The position numbers and the translations under genes are program-made. From contig NC_037602.1 in NCBI RefSeq assembly GCF_003073045.1, forward strand, positions 13,581,731 through 13,645,730: DNA of 64,000 nucleotides, given 5' to 3'. The stretch is from Pomacea canaliculata (taxonomy: Eukaryota; Mollusca; Gastropoda; Architaenioglossa; Ampullariidae). The notes beneath the pieces were generated by a model. It was not told the origin of the DNA. It ran no database searches and saw nothing but the letters and a program-made list of their open reading frames with translations. Shown here in pieces: positions 26,401-36,379 of the stretch. Position 1 is the first letter of the stretch. Each line of letters begins with the position of its first letter.

Positions 26401-29186
26401 CAATATTACCGACAATACTCTACTAACCTCAACAAGAATCTGCTGTAGATGATAAAATGCCTCAAGAGGTGTCATTTTCATCTCAGTAATCAGACGATCC
26501 ATTTTATTTAGCACCAGTATTGGGCGAATGTTCTCCAGCCACACCTGTCTGAGCACAGCATGAGTCTGAAACAAAACAGAGAACCTGCAAACACCTGGTC
26601 AGTCTGATGTCAGCAAAGATACTAATCTTTTCTTTTGTTTTATGATTTATTCTACAGAAATGTTGTACTACTGAAAACAAAACTAAATAAATGATAAAAT
26701 AAAAGAATGTCTGTACTATTAACTATTCACTTCTTGAGACTGGAGCACACAAGCCAGAGAAAGCTTAGATCCAGTCATATTTACCTGAGGTGAAACACCC
26801 TCAACAACATCAACGATGAGGATAGCTCCATCACAGAGGCGCACAGCAGTCGAAACCTCACTAGAGAAGTCTACATGTCCTGGTGAATCTATCAAGTTTA
26901 CTAGGAACTGGACTTGATCTGATAGTAAAATAAATAGTATGAAAAAATTAGTGAAATCATAAAAGACTATACCATATTTTACAATTCAAAGAATATGGAA
27001 TGAAGACCAGAACTGATAACAGCAAAGCCATGATCACTGCCAATGGCAAAGCAGAAATCTACATGAACAAGGTTCAGCTTGAAGATGTAAACAGCTTCAA
27101 GTACTTGGGAGCCACCCTCTTTGGCCACATGACCTGGCATTACACCTTGTCGAAGACTGTCTTTCAAGGTACCTTGGAGGGTGGTCTACACCACCGTGGC
27201 CAGAGGAAGAACTGTCTTACAACTGGCAAAGACAACCAGTTCAGGCTGTCCTGTGCATGACTACTCACCGTCACCCTTAAAACAGGTGTGAGTGGTACCC
27301 CTAATGATAAATAACAGTCAAGATATAATGACTGAATGACTGTCAGTCAGTTTGCATCATCTGCTCCAGTTCCTCAAAGTATATTTCAGAAATATTTCAT
27401 ACATTTAATAGTTTTAAGGCAACAAAAACTTTTGTCATGAGAACTATATTGTAAAGAAGTAAAGGAGAAAACTGTTCAATGGAATTTTGTTACACACCTA
27501 GCAGACAACAAGACTAGAATTAACTGACACCACTTTCCTGAACACTCGAGCAGGATCTGGCTTCTCTTGTTGATTACAAGTGTAAAATGCCTACTTTGCA
27601 AGTGGAAATTTCATAAATAGATGTGCACAAGATGAAACATTTATAGAGAAGATATATTTTCCCAACATCTATTGATAACTGTCAAAAAAAATGCAAACCA
27701 TATTCGGTATGGTCTTTAAGTGGCTACTTTTCAAACCTCTAGATTAATGTATATAGACTACTGAGTCCCTAGATGCAATTATAAGAGGTATTTCATGCAA
27801 GAGTGAGGATTTTCAGAAGCTCAGATATGCACCCATATTTTCTGCTTGCTAGGGAGAAATGAGACAGCAGACAACTACATTCTTATCATGCTTAATGCAA
27901 CAAACTGTATCCAGTTGGACATACATCTGATACAACTGGTCAGAAACCAACGTATCTCTGAAGCATCTAAGCCCCTACTGATGTCATGAGGAATAAATGT
28001 ATGCTATTTTTGACAATATGAGATCAGAAAATGTCCTCTTTACCTTGCTCATAGAAAAGAGATATTGCACTTGACTTCATAGTAATGCCACGGGTTTGCT
28101 CATCCTCTCTGCTGTCCATGTACCGCATCTGTACTTGAAACAAAACTAACCAGGCTTAATTTAGAAAGTTACAGCTGTACCATTCATGAGAAGAACAATA
28201 TTTGTTCACATCACCATGTAATAAATGCCGAACTGCTAACTCATCAAGGCAATATCTACTTAATAAACATGCAAATTTTGGTCAACATCATAAAATAACT
28301 CAAAAGTAACTGCAAAAATAACAACTGTCATGTATATACCTCCTGAAAATATAACTTTTATGAAAAATGTTTATAATTAATTATAGCTTGTATGCAACTT
28401 CACATGGAAGGGAATGCAAACATTGGTCTCAAATTATAGCATAGGCATCAATAAACACTGTTGGGACTATCCACAACACAGAAAGAATAACAAGTTCTAA
28501 ATACTTTATGAGCAATAAATGATACCAGGAATGAACTTATCATATTATTATTCAGAAATGAAAGCTCAAAATGAAAAGAAAATCACTGAAGAATATTTGA
28601 TGTTCTAAAGTTTGCATCAGAAACGAAAATTAGTGCCACATACCTTGCCAGCCATTCTCTGAGAAATTATTCCATTGCTAGCCACAAGAGCATCTGCCAA
28701 TGTAGTTTTTCCTAAATAAATAAATAAATAAATAAACTGAACAGTACTTCAACTGCAGTAGACACAGTGGACTACTCACCACTATGGCTGGTGTGCTATG
28801 GGACCCTTTACCTTCAGATGTTGGCGGCTTCTTCACATTAATCATTAAAACATTCATGTACTAGAGTGTCTCTACATAGGAGTACTATTTTAACTGCCAT
28901 CTAAATTTGGGAGAATATCTTTATCTTCATCTGACAGTACTTTCTAACAAGTTAGCTATATAATTTTCAAAAGTTAGTTTTTACAAGGAAGTTTCACTAG
29001 AAGAAAATAACTGGCTCTATTTTTAATGCTACAAAATAAGTATTGTTACCATTTATTTTTAAAGTATAAAATATATAATTATGAACACTACTCACCATGA
29101 TCAACATGAGCCAAAATGCAGATATTCCGAACAGCAGAAGGGTTCTTCTGTAATGCTGCCAAATCTTTTGGGGATTTGATAGGCAT
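14486..29186 (-). CDS. EFL1: elongation factor-like GTPase 1 (ribosome assembly GTPase)
   Basis: EFL1 is a cytoplasmic EF-2-like GTPase that acts with SBDS to release eIF6 from pre-60S subunits. Coding exons in transcript order: 29186-29096, 28711-28644, 28128-28044, 26918-26785, 26565-26428, 26068-26012, 25540-25505, 23655-23546, 23056-22933, 22573-22494, 21587-21451, 21191-21069, 20605-20506, 20083-19956, 19857-19679, 19536-19395, 19052-18921, 18332-18185, 17710-17368, 16501-15844, 15145-14961 and 14674-14486. All 22 join in frame to 1128 residues; human EFL1 is about 1120. The GTPase motifs are AHVDHGKTTL (26-35), RGIT (66-69), DSPGHVD (92-98), NKMD (146-149) and SAL (232-234). Later blocks include [56 protein letters not shown] and the C-terminal [10 protein letters not shown]. 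The large exon (15844-16501) carries a low-complexity Ser/Lys/Arg insert, as in vertebrates. The start MPIKSPKDL aligns with the human start; an in-frame extension is discussed separately. Confidence 0.97.
21695..22235 (+). mobile_element. LINE 3' fragment (reverse transcriptase C-terminal region)
   Basis: The plus-strand translation gives the familiar C-terminal LINE block: [43 protein letters not shown], then after a stop [18 protein letters not shown] and [16 protein letters not shown]. It ends in an agat microsatellite (22227-22238), as expected for LINEs with simple-repeat tails. It is 5'-truncated, carries at least one internal stop, and lies antisense in an EFL1 intron. Confidence 0.85.
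23900..24990 (+). mobile_element. LINE fragment (reverse transcriptase to C terminus), decayed
   Basis: Reading across frames, the palm region ([19 protein letters not shown]), the catalytic FADD block ([14 protein letters not shown], in the frame starting at 24141), [12 protein letters not shown] and the C-terminal [17 protein letters not shown] block appear in order. At least two frame shifts and several stops interrupt it. It belongs to the same kind of LINE as 21695-22235 and is also antisense to EFL1. Confidence 0.85.
26985..27290 (+). mobile_element. LINE fragment with internal deletion
   Basis: One short open frame (27000-27260) joins [14 protein letters not shown] (just after the RT catalytic core) directly to [13 protein letters not shown] and RGQRKN, the extreme C-terminal block of the same family. 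About 130 residues that normally separate them are missing, so this copy carries a large in-frame internal deletion. It lies in an EFL1 intron, in antisense. Confidence 0.75.
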
Positions 29187-30150
29187 GGTAATAACTTTCC
29201 AATTAAGAGAGTCCCTGATAAATAATAAATACAAACCATTTGATTTCTCAATAAAATAAATCGGACCCATAGGAATCTAAAAGAAAGTAATTCATTTCTT
29301 AAACTAACACTATGATTTATGATGTTCCTCCCTAAGTGGATAGTCAACTTTGCTATAAATTTCACATTATGTGTAATGCTCATAGAGAAACTTTTTAGTC
29401 TTCTTAAACTGCTATTAAGGATACTGAATATTTATATTTAATATTTTTTTGCACCTGTACCTAGTGTGGCACAATTTTGGACTAAAGGAACCAGAATTAT
29501 GCCAAAAATATGTATGCATACTTAAATACACCAGTAAAAACCAATTAGCAGAATAAGAGTTTCAGGAGATGTATTTTACTACTACACCATAAGACATGCC
29601 ACCAAAACAAAAGGCTAGTGGGCTCGCACAGTTCTAATCACGGAGTTTTTATAAATGTAACTCAGTGGTTCTAACCGTTGACATTAGACTTATTCTCAGA
29701 GCATATTCCAAAAAACAAAACAAAAAAATCTGGTTTTTACGGGTCTGACCAAAAAGATGTGTAATTAAAAATATTCTGTTACTACCTAGCCATCACAATA
29801 AATATCGAATGCAATAACAGCCATAAGGACAGGGGACAGCTGTTTCACCTGTTTATGGCTTTACGAAACGTGAGACAAACAAGAAACAGTGCAAGATGCA
29901 GCAGCTAATTAAGCCTAATAAAGGTACTGTTGGCAAGATCTGAGTTTAAACGCACCTCTTGAAGAAGACTCAGGTTTACTTTTAATAGAGACACAAGTAA
30001 ACGTCAACTACTCAGCTAATTCAGCAAATAGATAACAGAGACTGTCTTGCGGATTTTCTCCACTCACCATGTGTTGTCAAGAAGTGCAAGAACGATCACC
30101 AAAGAAACAAATGAATTGGAGTTTGCTCCCTTAGCTTCCACACAAAACAT
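29187..30150 (-). promoter_or_regulatory. EFL1 5' leader: untranslated exon, uORF and in-frame upstream ATGs
   Basis: The first coding exon extends 5' to an acceptor (cttttag) at 29277-29278, leaving 29187-29276 as leader. A strong donor (ACATG|gtgagtg) at 30068/30067 ends a likely noncoding exon whose start is unknown. In the spliced leader, ATG at 30150-30148 opens a 27-codon uORF. Its stop is formed across the splice junction (TG|A) and overlaps a second ATG (30070-30068) as ATGA. That second ATG is in frame with EFL1 and would add 31 hydrophobic residues (MIPMGPIYFIEK...). The family start is MPIKS. Confidence 0.5.
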
Positions 30151-30463
30151 TTAGTCAGATAAAATCTACTCTGCGATGCTTTGATTCGTCGAAAACTTAA
30201 AAGAAAATGGGAGTCTTTCTCTTAAACTTTCAAATATTTCATGTAGCAGCATTTTTAAAATTAATTAAAAATCTACTCTGTTCCACAACATTGTTAACTG
30301 TTCCTTTAATTTTAACCGGAATGAAAATAGTGGTAGGACCGGGACGTTTACTGTCCATCCCGTTTTTGTTGCCGCACCACCCAAATATTTCTGAAGTCCT
30401 TTATGATCATATGTACACGATTTTTTTAGGGAAAATAAAATACAGTCAGCAAATATTATCAGA
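30151..30463. promoter_or_regulatory. divergent promoter between EFL1 and SAXO copy 1
   Basis: About 300 bases separate the EFL1 leader on the minus strand from the SAXO start codon on the plus strand, so both genes must be driven from here. The region is AT-rich at both sides with a GC-richer centre (about 30310-30385). No clear TATA box serves both sides. Confidence 0.65.
30368..30380 (+). promoter_or_regulatory. RFX X-box half-site-like motif upstream of SAXO copy 1
   Basis: GTTGCCGCACCAC lies 96 bases before the SAXO start. GTTGCC is the half-site of the X-box bound by RFX factors, which drive ciliary genes. A very similar string precedes the second SAXO copy. Only half of the palindrome is good. 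Confidence 0.3.
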
Positions 30464-30501
30464 ATGAGCGTGAAATGTATTTGCGATCTCTGCAATTGCA
30501 G

Positions 30502-33500
30502 GTAAGTTAAGGACTAATGTGGAGTACTATGCCAGAAGCGAGGAAGGTCAATGTTTATGTGATTTGAAGAAGCTGGCCATCAGCGTCCTGTCGTGATTGC
30601 TTTCTCATCTACGCGGTACTCCTATTCAAAAGAAATCAAGAAAAAGAAAGCGTTGCATCTGCGGCGATCACCTTACTGTCTTTATGTGACGTTCTAGCAT
30701 TTCTAGATGCAGTGCTAGAGTTTGGATTTAAGAGCATTACGATGGTAATGTAAATGGTATGACATTTATTCCCTACATAGATTGTCAACATCCCAAAGGT
30801 GTGGGCCGTAGTTATAAAGAAAGGGTCAGTCGTTTCCGGGGGCTAAATGGAGAATTCAAGAAAAATATAACCAATGCAGACCCCGCGGACACTACTTGAT
30901 GTTGCGTTACCCTATGATACCTTTGCCGCAGCATTTTTAAGACTACAGTTTCAGGGCATATGCTGGGTCTGGACACTGCTTTGTAGCTTCGGAAACAAGA
31001 CGCTTCTCCTTGAGTTTCCCTTTTTGACCTGGAGAAACAACTATTGTCCCAGGGGGTGTGACAATATGAGTGGCTTTTACCCTAGTTTATGTTTACATGT
31101 ATAGATTCGAATCTAATTGCTTAGTTTAAATTTTGTGTACAGAGCTAAAATACTTTTTAAAGTTCAGTTTGTTCACCTGCAGAACGATTTCAGTTTGTGG
31201 TTAAAAAATTAAAAATTAGACTTCATGTTGTTTCTAGTCACAAGATGACATCTCTTCAGTCAAATCCAGTCACATGCTTGCATCAGATGCTTCAAGATTG
31301 TGCACTTTAATGTTTAGTTGTGCGAAATCAAAAGAACAAAATCAAAACAACATTGTCTGTTAATTTGAATCTAATGCTGATGCTATCTTTATCATTGAGA
31401 CCTAACTAAAACCTGCTAGTGAAGCTGCAAAACATACATCTACACGACAGCTGCACAAGACATTTACTGATATAGATTTGAGAAATTTGTATATTGAAGA
31501 TTTCTTGAATGTTTCACAGACATGCTTATATCATCAATATAGCAGTGGGTGTGTGTGTGAGAATGTATGCAGAGGAGACCAAAATAGTAGTGTATACCCA
31601 TTTTAAACATATCCTTTATCATTAAGTTGAATAGGTGGCTATTTTTTATTTCCTTCTTTAATAATCTTGAACTATTAATTCACTTAGTCTCCATTACCAC
31701 TTCATACATAAGTAATTTGATATAGTATCATGAGGGGCAGAAAGTGACATTTGTTCTGTATTGGTTATATTTTTGTATAATTACATTTAATTAGAACAAT
31801 GATATACTTTTGCATTATTCAGCTATGTTGGTAATGAATGACATAGTCATAATGCTGTTTATTTCTTTGGTTTGATAACAAGTTTTATTTCTTAACACAT
31901 TGCTTTCATCTGCAGATTGTAAGTATGAAGGTTCTGTTCAACTTTGTGCATCAATTATCATGCAGATTGTGTATGCATCTGCTTGAGATTTTCAGTTTTG
32001 TCTTTGATGAGTGTTTTAGGGGTTTTGTGCCAAGCAGGTAACAGAAGACCATCTGTGAATGATTTATTTTATTTTTGTTTTAACTGCAAAATGAAGACAG
32101 ACAGCAACATTACTCCTTCGTAAAAATGACAAGCCATAACTAGATCAGGCTTCACAGCTTTTAATTCTGTTATTTTGAAGTTGGCTTTGGTATTCTTGAC
32201 TGTTGGATCATTTGTAATATTTTAGTTTCTCTGAAATGTATTAAATTTTTATAAAGTGTGTAGCAGATCTGCATCATAGTTACCCAAGCTTTCATCATAC
32301 AGTGACATGCATCTATGCATGTTTTTAAACATTTGACGGCATAGTTTGCAAGAATCAAAGAATTGTAATGCGACCACCTTTGCGCCTGATCGTATTAAGT
32401 AATCTATAATTATTGCCCCAAGATCCTGTTTGACAGGTTACAAACAGCAAATACTTGATACTCAATTCTGTCTTTATTAACTTCCCTGTGTGAAATGGAA
32501 GCTTGGTGCAACACACAAAAAGATATGCTGACGTTTCTATAAGTATTAAATTCCATAGTTGTGCTAGATTTTATAGGGCTGTTCTGGTTATATCAAGTAA
32601 GCAAATAAAAGTTTCTGAATAAAAATCTGAACTTTTATAGATCAAATAATAACCATATAACTATGAAAGCATTTTTCAGAGTTATATAAAGTTGTATCAT
32701 TCTGAAAAGAATTGTAAGGTTTAACTGTCATTTTAAAATTTCTTATGGTACCGGCATTCATTGAGGGTTTTTTTGTGAGATTGTATTCAAGAACTCTGAT
32801 GAAACATCAAAGATGTTAAATATTTTAATAAAGTATTGAATGAAATTAATGTTTGTTGCACTTTGGGGTCAGAATTATGACTCTATTTTTGTATGAAAAG
32901 AAATCTTTTATTTCTATTTTAATGCATGAAGCCTATTTATTTTCATATAGCTTTCATTTTTCATATTTTTCAATGCAAACATTCCCAAGGTTTTAAATTT
33001 GTATAAATGTTTACACAGAATGCATACTGACCTCCAGTTTTTCAAAATAAAAAGACGCATTGTAAACCCTGATTAAAATAAATGTGTGTAGTAATACCTT
33101 GAACATATGTAAACAGGCTTAAAGGTTTGCCTCTAAATACAAGAAGAAACTAGTTGGTTGGTTGTTTGTAACAGCCTTGTGCAAAAAAAAAAAGAAAGAA
33201 TATTCTGATAATTTTCTAGCTTGCCAAGTGTGGCAGATTATTGTCTTATATTTACATGTAAAACAATAGCAACAACAAATATCTTATTCATGAAACCAGC
33301 TAAAGGCAATTAAAACTAAATGACAAAGAACAGGAGAGATGTGTTCAGGTACTTAAGGTACCTAAAAGAAAGTACAAGGTACATTTCATCAAAAGTGCTA
33401 GCCATTTAAAGTAGGATTAGCTTACAGTGCTGAGAATAAGTAAAAGTAAATATATTCAGGGCTAAAAATATTTACTGCACAGACTGGGCAAGTGATGACA

Positions 33501-34091
33501 GAATCAGACAGCAATAACACATAAGGGCAAATAGTAGCATAGAAAGAACAGCTAATAAATGATATAGTTCATTTATCAAATTCCCAGAGCTGCCAGAATT
33601 GACATGTTCAGCTTAGATAATCACAAACAAAAAAAAAAGGAAAGAAACATACATTTTCTGTCAAAAACTATTATAAGCAATGAATATTCAGCACTTGCTT
33701 AAGTAGCTTCATTTTGATTTGGATGTGCACCATCAAGATTTAGAGCTTTGAAAAAATTATGTTGATCCTTCTTTTTCTTTGCATGCAGAATTGATCAACA
33801 CAACCTTCCACAACTTTTCAAGATTTCCCTTTATCGGAACCTTTGCATATGCATATTTAAATATGGTGTGTATGCAGGCATGTGTGTGACGGAACACGTG
33901 AATTCTTAACCGCCATTGAAACAACCACAGAACTGTCAAAGCAACAAAGAATCTACCTATTAACAAAAAGTTCATCACCCAAAAAGAATAAATGTACTAG
34001 TCAATCTTGAAGTATCAGAGATAGTTAATTCTGGTGTAAATAACAAAAAACAAGATTTGTCTAACCCATTGATGCATTATGGCATTTTCAG
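30502..34091 (+). other. intron 1 of SAXO copy 1, nothing recognised
   Basis: About 3.6 kb of AT-rich intron. It contains A/T runs and short microsatellites but no recognisable transposon, RNA gene or extra exon. Confidence 0.5.
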
Positions 34092-34734
34092 GCGACATAG
34101 ATGCCCTTTTAAACACATTCCAGCAGGAAGTTTTTCAAACCTCACCGAGTATTCTAAAAATTACCATCCCCACCCATTCCACATGAGAAAAAGCTACAAG
34201 CCTGAGGTTGCTGCTCTCCAGAGTGAGGTGCCTATTTCAGATAAAACCACAAACAGGTTGGTGATGCATTGAGACTCCTTACAGATTTGACATGAAATAT
34301 CACGAAAACAAAGTGTGCAACATCTACATTTTGATAGAAAGGTGGCATTTGAGAAATTAAAATAAGCACCCTGATAAACATATTTTATACGTTCTTTAGC
34401 ATGAAAATGAAGTTTAGAGAATATTACTGTTACATAGCTAATACCTGAAACCGTATTGGCCTTCTTGGAATGTATCTCTGCTTGTTCCCCCCCCCCCCCC
34501 CACTCACTTCTACTTTTTCCACGCATGCTCATACGTATTTGTGCATTCCATGCCAAAAAAAAAAAAAAAAATGAAAACTATAATTTGGAGATATGATGCA
34601 GTCTGAGCACCATCCAACTTGGCGTCCATAGACAGAGGCTGTTAGCTAAGAAAGGCTGTTTCGATTTTGAGCACGATTTCTGCTTGTATCTCCAGCAAAC
34701 CATTTTCTGCTGCTACTGATAATCTGAGCAAATT

Positions 34735-34916
34735 GCGGTTGTGACGCCCCCTGACGAACAAAGGTACGTCCGCGCGCCCCCCCTTAGCCAGCAATGTAAG
34801 CTAATTTCACTAATACCGGTATAAGAAACTTTAAAAAAAATGACCACCTTCGCGCCCCCCTTGTAAGCACGTCGCGTCCCCCCAGGGGGGAGCGCCCCAC
34901 AGGTTGAGAACCGCTG
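34735..34916 (-). mobile_element. hAT-like non-autonomous element, one end missing
   Basis: The right end, ggttgagaaccgctg, is the inverse of CAGCGGTTCTCAACC, a terminus typical of hAT (Charlie-like) elements. The interior (aaggtacgtccgcgcg, gccagcaatgtaagc, taccggtataagaaac) reappears inverted at 53288-53434. The left terminus is lost or too degraded to see. There is no coding capacity. It lies in intron 2 of SAXO copy 1. Confidence 0.65.
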
Positions 34917-34994
34917 CTCTAAAACAAAGCGGGTGTGTTTGTCCACGAACTTGTATTACTGGACTGCTTGCAGACTTTTCCAAAATACTAAAAC

Positions 34995-35160
34995 AAGCTT
35001 CCGGTTTAGCTACCCTTCTGCTTAACTACTAGAACGAGGCTGGTTTGTACAAAGTTTAGTCGCATTCATTTCAGAGGCTCACCGAGACTAACAGCGGAGA
35101 ACTTCGCAAGAGGCTAAGCGTTGGTCTCGGCAGACAGCAGCCCACCTATGCATGTCCGTG
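34995..35160 (+). repeat. interspersed repeat shared with 38485-38590
   Basis: The strings aagcttccggtttag, gagactaacagcggagaac, gcaagaggctaagcgttggt and ggcagacag occur in the same order at both places with few differences, apart from extra bases near the left side here. I could not assign the family. Confidence 0.7.
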
Positions 35161-35194
35161 GTTTGTATTTGCTGTCGCAGCTGTCGAAAATTCC

Positions 35195-35412
35195 CTCCCC
35201 TAAGTCATGCATCATCATCGTCAGCATTTAAGCTGAGGCTGAAGATGCACTTCCTCTGTTGTGCCTTTGATAGAATGTACTTGTTTAGATAATGCAGGAT
35301 CTTGTTATGCTGTTTTTATGATCATAGAGTGTGCGATTTTTTGTAAAGCGCTGCGAGCCATGAGGGAATGGCGCTTTATAAATAATATAAATAATAATTA
35401 TTATTAAACAAT
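35195..35412 (+). mobile_element. CR1/L2-type LINE 3' end with AT-rich tail
   Basis: A short frame reads SAFKLRLKMHFLCCAFDR, like the C terminus of CR1/L2-type LINE polymerases (SFK-LKTHLF--AF). It is followed about 90 bases later by taaagcgctgcgagccatga and ggcgctttataaata, then an ATT/ATAA microsatellite. This 3' terminus is common to many invertebrate LINEs and their SINEs. The tail stops only about 13 bases before the splice acceptor of exon 3 of SAXO copy 1. Confidence 0.7.
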
Positions 35413-35537
35413 ATTGCAATTTCAGGCAAGACTATGTGCGGTACCCATTAGCAAGACCTTACATTCGTGAACCAGAACAGTACAAAAACCACCTGGCGAG
35501 ATTGATCTCCTTACATGCTATACAAAGGAGTACACCA

Positions 35538-36379
35538 GTAAGAAAACCTGACTTAACAGATTAAAGAATCATATGTTGTTTCCCCTTAATTGCCAGGCAA
35601 AATCTCTGCTTCACAATTCTTTGACTGACATAACAATTGCACGATTTCATAAACCACTTTAAGCTATTTACAAAACACAAAAACAGGCGTATGACAGGAA
35701 AACTCTGGTCTCTAGCAGAAGAGACGAGTCCTCGTCTTGGGTGTTTGCTGGGCAATCGGCGAAACGAAGCTGCTCGAATAGTTGTTTCTATCCAACCGCA
35801 ACTTAGTGCTTATTTGGCATGTGACACATCGTCAACAGGGTCAAAGTGCATTCCTCAGTTGTGAGTTCCAAGTCCCGAACACGGAGAAATACGAGGTCTC
35901 AATGTTCTCGGGAGGTTTGGTTTAAGAAGACTAAGGACACCAGCTCTCCGTCTTCTTCATGCATGGTAATGGGAGCACTGAAACCTCATCCTAAAAAGGG
36001 CAAATGGTCCTTTTGCCTTGTAAGTAATCTTGATAAAGAGGAAAGCTTAAGAGAGTAAATCTCTTCATCATATTTGGATACTAACACCACGTCGCTGGGC
36101 AAAGACTTTCCGGGATGAAAGTATCGGCCACGGACCGGTGCCAACGTTTTCGCGACCAAGATGACGCATCGCTTAATGATATCGGCTTTGGTCTCACTTC
36201 GAGAAAAGATGGGTGCCACCAAGTGTACAAATCCAGAGATATGCCCATGGCTAAACAATGTAGAAAGAATATTCTGCCGAACTGGTTGAGTCAACAACGA
36301 CTGTGCTTCTTCGGCACCTCCAGGGAGTTTACATAGAAAAGTGTACTACTAGAGTCAAATCATCTCCAACAAAGCTGAG
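35538..36379 (+). other. 5' part of intron 3 of SAXO copy 1, unassigned
   Basis: No host exon recognised. A minus-strand open frame (35986-36297, 103 codons) and overlapping plus-strand frames occur, but no protein family is apparent. The part adjoining 36380 may be the 5' leader of the LINE listed there. Confidence 0.35.

Noticed and set aside
35986-36297. 103-codon minus-strand open frame in SAXO copy 1 intron 3
   Set aside because: Looks moderately protein-like, but I recognise no family and it adjoins an old LINE. Not enough to call a gene.
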